DNA from: Seriola aureovittata
Lineage: Eukaryota > Chordata > Actinopteri > Carangiformes > Carangidae
Reading direction: 5' to 3'
Assembly: GCF_021018895.1 (NCBI RefSeq)
Contig: NC_079373.1
Coordinates: 8,738,501 to 8,802,500, forward strand
DNA: 64,000 nt
The notes under the pieces are model-generated. The model saw nothing but the letters and a program-made list of their open reading frames with translations. It was not told where the DNA came from and did no database searches. The first letter of the stretch is position 1. Each line of letters opens with the position of its first letter. Shown here one piece after another: positions 12,434-25,000 of this stretch. The translations under genes were made by a program, and so were the position numbers.

Positions 12434-12830
12434 CCCGCCGCCTGAGTTTAAAACTTGGCAGCAAGGGTCCTTCTCCCCGCAAGAAGTTGGGCAATCAGCG
12501 CACATAGTTTGCGCAGGGAACTTTTCTACGCAGCACAATGAGTTGGGACAAAGTTGTTGTACAAGTCTGAACACATGAGAGCGAGAGCGCAGTGAAAGTT
12601 TGAGCGGTCTGCGCAGCTCACGCTGAGCTGAGGGGCTGCGCCACTTCTCTCACAACATGAGCTCAGATGTTGGGTTGATGGGAGTGAGATGTGTGTGAGC
12701 ACAAAACTTCTCCCAGCGCACTCACCTCTGCTCGGGGTCATCATGCCTCTGTGTTTTTTTCCTCTGCTCACAGACAACAACATTTTTTGACTTGAATTAA
12801 CGTCAGACATGTCGCCATTTTTACAATGTG
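12230..12830 (-). promoter_or_regulatory. GC-rich, CpG-dense 5' region of the coiled-coil gene
   Basis: CG dinucleotides cluster here (for example around 12240-12500 and 12575-12620) against an AT-rich background. No TATA box stands out. It covers the start codons of the unrecognised gene and probably holds its promoter. Confidence 0.45.
12726..12810 (-). CDS. Possible alternative first exon of the coiled-coil gene
   Basis: ATG at 12810 opens 28 codons (MSDVNSSQKMLLSVSRG, then a basic stretch ending TPSR) and reaches a strong AG-GTGAGT donor in phase 1. Joining it to an acceptor after AACTCAG (exon edge 12441) would add three glycines and run directly into the ATG at 12433 in frame. The acceptor's pyrimidine tract is weak, so this is a hypothesis. 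Confidence 0.35.
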
Positions 12831-15038
12831 GTGGCTTTCACCCCAGTTTGATTTAGTTCCGCTGTGATAGGTGTCTTGTGTGTTATAACTCTTCTCCAGC
12901 AGAGGTCGCCCACTCTTTCACACACTCTCAGATGGCTCACTTGGAAACAGACTCGATTAAAAAACGCTCATCAGTGCATATCATGATTGGCATTATCACT
13001 GGGGTTTTATTGAACCTCCTCCCAACCCAATTAATTGAGTCTACAGTTTGCACAGTGATGATATGTCACCGAAACTTGTCTCAAGGGGTCAGTGCTCTTT
13101 CAATGGCTAAAGCCCAGCTGTAACACAATATGTGCATGGAGACCTTCACTTATAAAGCCTTCCTGCATGAGTCCAGGGCAGTCTTACCGGCTGACACAGC
13201 ATGACATATTGCAGGCATGTCGGGGAGGGCGTCACGTTTCAGGTCTCCCAGCAAAGCAGTCTGGTTCTACTCTGCTGTGCACCACTTTAAAGTATGTTTT
13301 GTGTTGTCTGAGCTGTCAAAGAACAGGTGTAGATTTACAAAGACAATACCACAATCCGTCCGGGGACTGCACACCTGTCTGCAAAAACACATACACTTGG
13401 GGGTTAGAAGAATGTAATTTTTCCCCTGTCAATCACTGAAAATGAAATAGTTGCTCCAATATTTCTTTATGATGTGATATTAAATTCAATCGGTTAAAAA
13501 TGGCAAATAGGTATGTTTCAGAAGTGAATGAGTTCAAAGTGTGGAGGATGTGATAGGAGGAGGCAGACTGAACCAAGCTGCAGCCCAGGTAACAATGGTC
13601 GTGAGTGTGCTTTGGGGAAAGTGTTCCACAGCCACCTGGGACCAGACCTATCACACAGGCCATATGTTTGGACTGATAAGCCACTGAATCTGGAGCAAAA
13701 TCATGGCAGGGGTAAAAAAAAAAACACACACACAGTTATCTCTTTCTTTTGTTCTCCCTGTGAGCTGATTTCAGTGAATAACCATTAAGACCCGTGAACG
13801 AAATGGAAGGGAGAGGTAAAGCTCAATAAGAATCTCAAATCTGATTCATTTGGTCTGACCTAATCCACAAAGAGAAGTGATATCAATCTACTTTTCATCA
13901 GCTGGATACCTGATAGGAGACAAAACTCCAACAGCTGTTTCTGCCTGAAAAACTAGACATTGACCGAGTCCACGGCCTTATCTGTAATGGAAGACAGATT
14001 GAAACACTATCTCTGATATATTAGGTACTGGCTTCAGTAAAGAATGGCTTTCTCCTGGAAATCAAGGGGGAAAAAATCCACTCATAAATGGTGCAAATAC
14101 TTGAGTTGATAATGAAAGGAAGTCATAAATCATCAACAATGCTCTAGTTTCTCTTATTTGATATGTGAGAGCTGAAACACTGCTATTAATATTTCACATA
14201 TAACCAGTCTGAAGTTCGACTTTAATCCCACGGCAGCAATGGCTGAGGACACAAGTGATTTTTATTTAAATCCACCTCAGGGGTGTCGGCACTTTATCAC
14301 ATCTAAAAGCAGAGTGAAAAGCAACCTGAGACCACTGCAGCTGTCCGACCCCAGTGGAGGATCTGTCTGAATTTGATAACCCTGCTCACAACTTTTGACA
14401 CATTTTCTTAGTATGAGTGTTTAAAGTGAAACTAGCTGGACATGCCGAAGAAAAAATATTCTGCTGTGGTCTCTGCTTTCATCTTGAAGTAACATCAGTT
14501 TTCAGACTGGGCTCATGTGATCCCTTCTGGACTCCAGTCATCCATGATTCAGTCACTTGTGAACTCAGACTGACTCACTGTGGGCTAAAACTTTAAACAG
14601 GGATCTCTGTGGATCCTTGGTTTCCAATCAATCGTCCTTTTCTGGTTAAATAGGACATTTATGTATAATGATGATGATCGCGTGATAGCAGAAGCTCCAA
14701 AACAGCTACTACATGGGCTTTGTGGTGAGATTAGTTTCTCATCTGCTGTTTCCAAGGTCAAGAGTGAGATTTGAACCTCGGCTTTTAAATCCAACATGAA
14801 AAAGAAGAAGTTAAAGGGCTAAAAGAAAAGGATATTTTACCATCTACAATTCTATGAAGATAATTTGATATGACCAAAAGCTCCAAAGCAGCTAATAAAT
14901 AGCTACTAAATGGACCTTATGGTGGGGTTGTTTTCCCTGTGTGTAAGGGATCAGATCTCTTTTATTGCACTTTTACCAAAGGTTCATTTGTTGAAGATTA
15001 TAGATGCAAAAATGACTGTAAATCTATGGTTAACATAG

Positions 15039-15060
15039 CATACGGTATGTATACCGTATG
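15039..15060. repeat. Perfect 9-bp inverted repeat with 4-nt loop
   Basis: CATACGGTA, TGTA, TACCGTATG. Small and AT-rich; functional meaning is unknown. Confidence 0.7.
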
Positions 15061-15167
15061 ATAGCCTTACTCCCAATTGAGAGTCATATGTGAGAGATCC
15101 AACTTACACTTTGACTCCTGAACAAACACCAAGATTTTACATCAACACATCAGTGTCGTCTTCGACT

Positions 15168-15704
15168 GTCAGAGGTGGAAGGTAACTATGAACATTTACT
15201 TGAATACAGTTCTGAGGTACCTGTACGTGAGCATTTCCATTTTATGTAACTTTTTACTTGTATTCCACAACATTTCAGAAGAAGAGATTGTACTTTATAG
15301 CCTGCTACACTTATCTGACAGTTGAAGTTGTATGTTACTTTCTTTAATATAGTTTAATATATTAGGAGCTTACAAAATATAGTTGGTTGCAGAACAAACT
15401 TTCAAACTGTATTTATGAAAGTCACCCCACAGTATAATTAATGGTTACATTTTTTTGGACAGATTAGTCTAAAGCTATCAGTAGGGGTAACGTTTGGGTT
15501 GCCAAGTTATAAAAAATCCATTTGTAAGCAGCCTCTCTCCATAATCAGAATTTCTTCTTTTGATCCTAAACTACATTTTACTGTTAGCTGTTGACTTTGT
15601 TCTTGTAATTACTTACTTACTTACTTATGTAAACTTCTATATTGTGGTATTGCTACTTTGACTTGAGTAAAGAATCTGAATAGCTCTGAAAAAGTTCACC
15701 ACTG
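15168..15704. mobile_element. Common teleost interspersed repeat (CAGAGGTGGAA ... TTCACCACTG)
   Basis: It begins CAGAGGTGGAAGGTAACTAT and ends near GTTCACCACTG, so the ends are complementary. The interior includes ATTTCCATTTTATGTAACTT and ACTTGAGTAAAGAATCTGAA, which I recognise from a repeat abundant in many fish genomes. It also contains a short (TTAC)n run at about 15606-15625. Confidence 0.65.
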
Positions 15705-15859
15705 TGAACTGTAACTCTGACTCACCAGTACTCAGTGCTCTCAGACTCATAATCAGCTGCACTCCCACTTAGGTTTTCATGAAACTCAGATTGTTGCATT
15801 CCCACAGACTCATGTCAGAAAAAACAAAAAACAGGAGCAATTTAATAGTTAACTACACT

Positions 15860-15865
15860 TTTATT
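15860..15865 (-). terminator. Alternative distal polyadenylation signal AATAAA
   Basis: AATAAA on the minus strand, about 2.2 kb past the cntn1 stop. It would imply a long 3' untranslated region that includes the non-repetitive DNA at 15.9-18.1 kb. There is no direct support beyond the hexamer. Confidence 0.2.
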
Positions 15866-17686
15866 GTTCCTTGTCCAGCCAATGAGAGGTTCCAGTTTCA
15901 ACCCTCACATGTGCCGCTCACGTCCAGTGAAGCAGTGAACTGAGCCAAACATACGTCGCCACTGCCACCAGTGATGCCACCAAATCCCAACCATCAAGTG
16001 CACAAGACTGCAGGACCATTTCTGAACTCTAATGAGTGAGATTCCTTTAGTCAGTGTAAGATTTTCTCTCTAAAAACTCTCCCCAAGACTTTATATGAGA
16101 TAATGGAGCTTAACAGCTAATGCACATATTAGGCTTAGGTCTATACTGTCTCTGACGTATAGGGATGTCACGCAGAAATGGAATGTATTTCATATGAAGC
16201 ACGGAGGTTGAGAAGTTGCTATGATGCTGATTTCTTGCAAAGTAATGTACACTTTGTTTCCAGTGTCATGCATGTTAGAATGTAGAGCCACTGCTTTCGG
16301 CCAAAATGTCAAAGTTCAAGGCATTCATGCATTTGGCAACTCTTTTTATGATTCGTCGCATGAAGGAAAACTGGCAAAAGCACTTTGTGGTGGATGTTGA
16401 TATAGTCACAATGTAGAAGCATGGCCAGCATCAGTCACTCAAGAAGTGAATCAGAGGAATTCAAAACGCAGCATTTGTTGTTGAGGGAAATAAACCTTTA
16501 AACTGTCCAACCAGAGGTGGGTCAAGACATACAAATATAATAATCATAAACAAAAATGGCAACAGTTGATAATGTTTATATATCTCTGATCACATGTTAA
16601 TAAAAAGACAAAAATAATGCAGTGGAAACAACGTCATGAGCTTTGGATGGGCTCTTACCGCCGACATGGATGGCTTTGCTTATCTTCTGTTAATACAAGA
16701 TAATGAAAAATGAAATATACTAGATTACTGTTATAGGAGCTAGGCAAGTTGTCGTATTAGAAAATATAAAGTAGCCACAGATGAATCAAACATTGCACAA
16801 TTATTGGAGGGCATGAGCGTCGCTACCGTTCACTGTAACTGTTAATAGTGACTCTCACACAAAGCCATAAACGAGAATGATGAAATGAAAAATGTTTACA
16901 CGAAAAAATAAAATGCCAACATTCTTTACAAAGCACCAGCTGGTACCACTGAGGTCCTAATGATACAGTCAAAACAAAAGTACTTTTCATTTAGGTTTAG
17001 GTTCACTAACATGGAGCAGGTTTCAGCATCACTTCCAGCATTGGACCAGATGTTGTGGCAAAGCCTTGATCACTGCACAGATGTACAAATACAACCAGAG
17101 GTGTCAAGCAATCAAAATAAACCACTGTTACATGTTTGCTGCTGTTCTGTCTTTGAAACTGCATGTTTGATATGTTCACTTCCTGCTCCTCTTCTTTGCT
17201 TTACATTCAGCTTTGCAAGTATGGATCCATGAGCGTGAACTCCCAAACACTTTTCAAAACCCACTTTTGTCACAATGTCAACATGCACACAATTTTCAAT
17301 TGGTACTCTATTATTAATAGAGAGCTCACATTATGATTTGGAAATAAGCACTGATTGCAGGTGATACCAATCTATTTTTCTTCATAACATCCATAGTATA
17401 TTAGATGGCAAAATGATATCAGTTATTGGATATATTATTTTAGCATGACATAAATTGCTATTTTCTCTATGATGCTTGTTATAAAATCAGGTATGTGAGA
17501 GTTTAAAATTTGCTTTGACTGTATCTCTGTAACAGAGGATGAGCTTCATTTAGAAAAGAAAACATAAGAAAATGCCACTGAACTGCAAGTAAAGAAAGAC
17601 ATAAAGACATTTTTATAAACTCATACACTTATCCTTCACAGCTGCTTGTTTACCTTAAACTATGGAATGCACTGTAGGTCAGATTT

Positions 17687-17692
17687 TTTATT
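17687..17692 (-). terminator. Candidate cntn1 polyadenylation signal AATAAA
   Basis: AATAAA on the minus strand, about 390 nt past the stop codon. A second candidate lies at 15860-15865, so the 3' untranslated region could instead exceed 2 kb. Transcript data would decide. Confidence 0.35.
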
Positions 17693-18083
17693 CAAAATGT
17701 CACAGATCAAATTAAGCCTACATTTTAAAAACACTAAACAGCCAACCTGTGCGAAGCGTTAATGTTCACACTTTCAGTCATGATCCATTTTTAAAACAAG
17801 TCACTGTGAAAGATAAGTGCAGTCATTTATATAAGGCATATTTAAAAAGTTGACAGAACTCCTTTGACACTCCTCCAAAGAGGCTTTTTGTGGATAAATA
17901 AGGGATGTCTTTGTCCATTTCCAATTTTTTCCATTTCTGTCTTTTTCCACTTTTTCCACAAGAGTTGGAATACGACGTCCCGGGTTACAGGGTGGAACCA
18001 AAAGATTGTGGAAAGTCCCAAAGTCCTTACAGGCATCAACCATAAAGAGTCTTCTTCACGGGAAGACAAGGATGGCGCTACAT

Positions 18084-18160
18084 TCAGAGGTTCAGGCAGA
18101 GGAGAGCCACCAGGAGCAGGGAGAGTACACTGAGAGACTGGGCAGCCATCACACTTCCAC
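18084..18160 (-). CDS. cntn1: cntn1 last coding exon: GPI-anchor signal and stop
   Basis: This encodes small residues (GGSVMAAQS) followed by a leucine-rich hydrophobic tail with no basic cytoplasmic extension, then TGA. That is the layout of a GPI-attachment signal. The cleavage site is probably among the first few residues, but cannot be fixed by eye. Confidence 0.92.
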
Positions 18161-19050
18161 CTGAGAAACACACACATACATCTATGTCAATATTCACTCA
18201 GAAATTCACTAGACTGACAGTCAAATTTGCTGCTGATTTGAGGGAAAAAAATGCAATGTCCCATGAGTTTCCAGCTCTCATCCATCAAACTAAAGACCAT
18301 ATTTGGTGTGTGAAGTTTGATATTACACCCCATCTGTGTAGGGATCACCTTAAATGCTCCTCCATTTGTCAATGCCCTGCATCTGAAATCCTCCACGGCT
18401 TAAATTCCCAGGTCTGTGAAATCAAGCTGTCAGGTCTGGACTGAACGATAAGGGATAAGGAAAACCACAGGAGGGGTTTCCTCTACTCATCAAGATCAAT
18501 TACAGAGGCTTAAGGCTTCCTCTATCCAGTCAGCCTACCTGTCAGTCCATCAGCCAGTGAGAGGATCCAGTCACTGGGCTATCAAGGCTTTAGTCATGAA
18601 CCGTTAAGTTTCCCATCTTTAGCCCTCAATCTAAGGTATGAAACCTGAACTGACAGCTCTGCCCGGGCCCATGGGAACCCTCTAACTGTGACAAATGATA
18701 ACCTCCCGCCAACTTTGAACCTGGTATAATCCCACTAGCAAATGGCAGGCCAAGACCAAACAGTCACAGTGTGTCACCTCACCACTGTGGATTTAAAATG
18801 TGATTAGATAACTGAAGGCTTTCTTTATTTCTATTCCACTGATGTGAAACTAAACCTGGGTGAGGATGGCACAATATTTTTTTCACAAGTGATTATTCTG
18901 AGTCATTAAATTTAATTTAGATGCTCACCGAACAGAAAATACCACTGAATGGAAAGGAAGGCTCATTCTTCTAAATTAGAGCCTTTGTCATAAAGTGTGT
19001 GTGTGTCTAGCTTAAACTGTGTTATACAGAAAAAACATATATATATATAT

Positions 19051-19099
<49 letters not shown>

Positions 19100-22000
19100 G
19101 CTTAAACTGTGTTATATAGAAAATATATAGACAGACACATATAGACCGACTCCAGACTCCTTCAACATTTCATTTTAACATTATTTTACTTTATTACTAT
19201 GATAGTCTGTAAAACTGTAATGGTTATTTATAAACATTTTTTACTTCATCAAAATAGTGACCAATCAGGAGAGTAGTTCAAGTTCAAAGTTTTATTAATT
19301 AAACTTGAACCAGATTTGCTTACAAACATGTTACCACTGCACTATAAATAATTCAGAAACGTGAATAAAGGGGACAAGTTCACACTGAGGCCTGTGTCTG
19401 TTACCTGTGATGTGGATTCGTGCCACAGCCCCATCTCCTCCTTCTGAGTGCGCCCGGACCTCCACAACATAGTTCCCATCTGTGGGCATGGGAAGGTCTA
19501 TGTACCGCCTACTTGTTGTGTACAGAGTTCCTGTGGAGTGGCCCTGCTGCCTGTACAGCACCTGGGTACATGCACAAATAAGGTATAAATGTAAGGTACC
19601 CGACAGCTACTGTTTCGCCTCAGAGAGATTTAATCTGCACTAAAGTAAACTGTACTCACTTTGTAACCATCTATCGATGCCTCGTTAGCCAGCGGTTCCA
19701 CGTGCTCCCAGGCAATATTCACTGATTGGCCCTTTAACTTTTTACCTATTATTTTAGGGGGTCGACTTGGAGCTGGTAAAAGACACAAAAAAAAGTAAGG
19801 AAAAACAGTTATATTAAAGTGACTCATATACAGTAAAACATATACTATACATGGTTCCGACATGTTGTTTTCCATGCAGATCCTGCTGGTTAATACTAAA
19901 CCGCTTTAAAGCACAACATACGAGGTTTCTTGGTGTGGATCCGGAGGTGCTCGCTGGGTGGCCCGTATCCTGCAGAGTTGTAGCCCCGAACCTCAATAAG
20001 GTAATGGGAGTCGGGCCTCATACCCTCCAGCCTGGTGTGGTTCTCCTTGCCAGGCACCACCACCCTCTGAGCCCCACCCTCACTATCTTCCTGATTCCTC
20101 CAGTACTTCACCTGGGACACACAGGCACAGAGGTGAGATGAGTAGGATCTAAAATCTTGGTTTTACAGCACTTGTAAGAACTGATTCACAGCACGAGGAA
20201 AGGTAAAATCTCATAACAAGCAGAGTACAAGTAAAAAAGAAAAACTAAGATGGAATATAAAACTAGCAGGTGCAAAAGTTCTTCTAATGGGTGTTTCAAA
20301 AAACACGGTTTTAGATGATACATGACCTGAGCAATAGTTCATCTCTTGTTTGTTTTTTTTTCCAGCATGCCTCAGTAAAACTTTCTGCTGACCTGGTATC
20401 CATCAATATTGCTCTGTAAGAGGGGCAACCACCACACGATGGCTTCTGTGGCAGAGAGAGCTCTGCCGTCAACACTTACGGGACCTTCAGATGGAGCTGA
20501 GGAGAGACACAGTACACACTGTGATAAATAGGTTACAGCACAGTAAGAGAACCATTTCAAGGACATGCCCTTCAGCGATAATTTTTATATTGCACACACA
20601 AAACTCCAACGCAGCATATTTGCTGTGTATGATTATGCACCACACAAACTAATGGATCCATTACCCTGACCATAAACCACCTATCGCTTCCTGATTTGTG
20701 TCTATTGGCTTTACTAATGCCATTTTTCACTCAGTGGTGCTTATGCATCGTTTTAGTGATGTGAATTAATCATTGTAAGCATAGAAAAGTGAGAGAAATC
20801 CTTCTTGGCCCACATTCCTTCACTAGGCCATTGTACACTTCTCCGTGACTTATGGGCCAGTTATACAGTGTGTGTAAACTGTCCCTGCCAGGAAACTGTC
20901 CTTGAATGTTAAATTGTCACACTGGGCCTTGAACCAACAACCCATCACATAAAATCACCACGTTTAACAGAGACTGATGTAGAAAAACAATGCTGCACAA
21001 CAAGCATGCACACAAATACAAACGGTCACATGTACGCCTGAGCGACAGAGACAGAGCGATTTGCAGGCTTGGCTAGAAAAAGGATAGACTTTCAATGGCA
21101 AGCGTTTCCCAAAAGTGTGCTACCATGACAACGGGGGAATCTCTGTAACCCATCGTGTCTGGGTTGCCAGTGGTTATCTCAACTGTCTGTCAGTGGAAGT
21201 TAATAAGTAGGCTAAATGCTTTGCATCCTTGGGCGAATTATCAGCTTTATGGTTCATGCTACGTAGATCATGATAATCCCCCCGCAAGAAAAGAGAGAGA
21301 GGAGAAGATGGGTTCACTTTCAAGGGGGTATTAAAATTCCTCACAACTATACATGAGAACTCCTATTAAATGGGTCCTACTCCACTGAAAACATTGGTGG
21401 CGATAAGTAGCTGACACTGACAGATTGAAATGGCAAAGTGTCGGCATATTGAAGGATTCCTCGTTCCCTGGGACTCTGAGAAAACAGGACCAGGTCGTTC
21501 TGTGACACTGCTCTCAGATTGTTTTGGCACATTTCCGCATCTGCGCTTCAGTGTTGAGTAGGAGCTATGAATTTCTTTTAGTGCTTACCATCCTGTGCAG
21601 AGTAAATGATGGCCGTTAGGCTGTAGGGTCCCTCTCCTTTGCTATTGAATGTTTTGACTTTGACTTGAAACTCCGTCGAAGGAGGGATGGACGACTCTTT
21701 GTGGACATAGCGGTTGGCCTGTGGGTCGGCTACGATCACCCTCCTCCACTGGTATTCGTCTTGAGGTTTGAAGGCCACAATGTAGCCAAAATTTGGCCCA
21801 TAGTAATACTGTGGCTGTACAGGCTGATGACCAAAAAAAAAAAAACATTACTGTTAATTACCTCAAATGTTTTATCCAACACACATTTCAAACCTGGAAT
21901 TAAAGTCTTAATCCTGTCAGATTTCACGTCATGCATATCATGCATCACCCCCTTATGCCTGTGCTATGTACCAGGATTAATGGCAAGATTCGGAAAGGGC

Positions 22001-25000
22001 TAACTCCAGTAACCAGATGATGTTTACATATCTCTCAGTAAAAATGACGGCATTCTGTGATTTATATACAAATAGTTGTGGCAGTTTGCTGGCTCGTCCC
22101 TCTTAATCTGCCCTTACGCCTCATTTCCTCTGCTGGCACCCTTGCTTTATCATCACACCATATGTCCAGCAAGACATGCCGGCAACGCTAACCCCTAAAC
22201 ACATCGTCTCATCCTCCAGCTGCTCGGGAATTGAACGCCCATGCCTCAGCCAAGCAAAAGGCAATTTACTCATGAGAGTTAATTTATCAACAGCTGCATC
22301 AGGGGGAAGGAGAGGATAATAATTCAGTTCAGTCATTGATTTTTGTTGATAGTGATTGTTTTGTTCCAGCCAATGCCTATTCTTCAGTTCCTCTACATGT
22401 TCTGTATGCTCTGCGATGTGCTGTCCTCAACTTCTATAGTCCTCTTACTCATTTTTAATCTGCTCACGCACAGTACTATGCTGTTGTCCTCCAAAACTGT
22501 CAACAACGGCTTCTTTTTAATCTCTGTTAAAAGGAGACTTGCATCGCATTAACTTGCATTCTGAACTGAATGGTTTCTCTGTACCCATTTTTTTAATGTT
22601 TGATTAATTTTCCTGTACCACTTTTTATTTGTATTGTCAGACTTTATAAATTGAAATAACAGAGTCATGCGTGCAGCAATCTGTTCTCTTTTTATTGTGT
22701 ATGCCTACAAACCAACATCTCATTAAAATAAGTGTGTGTTTATCCTCAGTTTTGTATCATCAAAGTGTTTTTTTTTCTTCTGTGAAGTATTTCTTAACAT
22801 TGTTTCAAAAAGTAATAAGGTTATTATCCTTTTTCCTCAGGTAACCTTTAGTGGTTTAGCATGTGATAGCAGCCCAGTACTTTTACATGAACTTGTAACC
22901 TTTTCACCCCTACGCCCAGTGGAAAGTCCAGACCTACCGTCCATGTGATGGTCAGTTCTCTGCTGATCCCTCCGCCCCCGCCGACGTCCAGGGGCGCCAC
23001 CACAGGAACTACAATGAGACAGCAAGAACAAAACTCTGAGCCCACATGCTAAAAAACCCACACAAACAACGCCAACCCACACAGGCTGTAAGCTATCCCT
23101 GGCAGCACTACTGAAACATCCTTCCTCTGCAAATATAATATCAATGTCTTCTCCTGAGCCAAATGCAACACCTTAATGTCCATGTGGGAACCTTGCCACT
23201 GAGGGAGACAGAGGGGCAAAACTTCTCTTGTTTTGCTTTGAGTCTAATAGCTTACTCTCAAATGATGATTATTTTTTTAAGAGAGGTTACTGTAGGCCTG
23301 TGATTTCCATTTTATAATTGAATTTCAGTATACAGTTTCAGCAAAGTGCTCATTTGTAGAGGTTTGTGTGGTGAGTTTGGCAGCATGCTTCTACTGTAGG
23401 AAGCGTAGCATGATGGGATTTCTGCTGACTCATTCCTACAGCAATACTTAACATAAGTAAACAGTGCTATAATAAAATGATGATGAATAAATATCAGATT
23501 GGAAAGCTGGACTGTAGCAGCACATTTCCATGACCTTTCAAGTTATTCTGACTCTTTACCCTATACATCTTATTCACCCTATGTTAGCCTATAGTCAGGA
23601 CACAATCTTACTTGCTTCCAGGGTTTTGTCTTTAGGTGACGGGCTGCTTGGCTCTCCTGTCCCAAGAGTGTTGGTGGCAATCACCCTGAACTCATATTCT
23701 GTCCAGGGGAACAGATCCGTCACTGTGGCTGTCTCAGCATTGCCCTCTACATCTGCAGGAGCTGGAGAGAAATGCACAGATTTCAGCACTGAGCAGCGCA
23801 GGTTGTGCTGTCCTGCAATTTAACAAAAATATCCTTAAAACAATAATGAAGTTCTGTTTTGGGAAAACCATTCCTATATTTTAGTCCTGGAGGCATGACT
23901 ACATTACAATTTAGCCATTTTTACGAGACATTAACTACCATGTAGGCCGACAATATCACTATGTGGCATGACCCAAATTATTATATCACCAGAGTCAGCT
24001 CAGCATTAAGGTAGCAATGTTTATTTGACCAACTAGTATTCTCACATGTAGTGGCATTCTTCCACACATCCTTTGAGAAGGAGTCCCTGTACTGCACAGT
24101 ATATTTGGAGATGGGGTTGTGGTTGTCTGCTCCTCGGCTCCACTGCAACGTTACACTCTTGTCAGTTTTGTTTATCAGTCGCACCCCACCTGGTGCACCG
24201 GGGGGACCTGGAGTGAAGAAAAGAATAAGAGACAACTTAAAAGTGGTGTTTGATGGGTGATGAGCACAAGTGTGGCTGCAGAGCTGTGTAGTAGGAATCC
24301 TCCACTTTGACTTGTCCCTCAGGCAGACAGTGACCTTTATCTTCATCCAAGCTCATGGAGAAATTCTTGTCAAAAGTCCTGAGTCATTTAACAACTTTTT
24401 ATTTCAACATTTGTCTCCAAAATTACATGACAGTGTTTGATGCATATGGAACGAAGTACATCAAAGCCCTTACAATTCCTCTTGTTAGTGTCTTTTTAAG
24501 AGACATCAGCAAAGACTGATGGATTAAGGCATTAGAGCTTAGAGCCCATGGACACATATGAAGTGAAGCTTAAGCAGAAGCTTTTGAATCCAGTGTTTCT
24601 CTTGGTCCTCCTGCTCCTCTTGATTCTTCCTTTGAAACATAAAAATGGTCTAATAGAAAACCCAGACTGTGTCAGGGTTAGCCTCCCAACCCGCAGCATC
24701 GGAAATCAGCCAGGATTTACTTTTTCCAAGTCATGAATATGAGCCGAGACAAGTAAGGCGATTAGACAGCCAAAGCTGGACAGCCCTTAAGCTTCAGCTC
24801 TCCTCTAAGAGATGGAGAGAGAAATTTAGTTTTTTATAATTCAATGTAAGGGATGAAATATTGCACAGATTTTTTTTTCTATGTCTGTACAATACTGTGT
24901 CATATGGATGAACGCTTAGCACAGTGTGTATTTGAACTGATAAGGTTCAGTGAGATACTGTATCCCAACAACCAAATTTAATAAAGTTTATGAATAGTTC

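Larger units (their letters stand above)
12831..18083. other. Intergenic DNA and cntn1 3' untranslated region
   Basis: No protein-coding exon is visible. The part next to the contactin stop (down to 17.7 or 15.86 kb) is probably 3' untranslated sequence. A teleost repeat occupies about 15168-15704, and a 22-bp hairpin lies at 15039-15060. Confidence 0.5.

Noticed and set aside
12020..12574. Start of the coiled-coil protein at 12574 with a cysteine-rich N-terminus
   Set aside because: The extra 47 residues look like translated 5' untranslated DNA, while the ATG at 12433 has a strong initiation context. The frame past 12092 down to 12020 is intron read-through.
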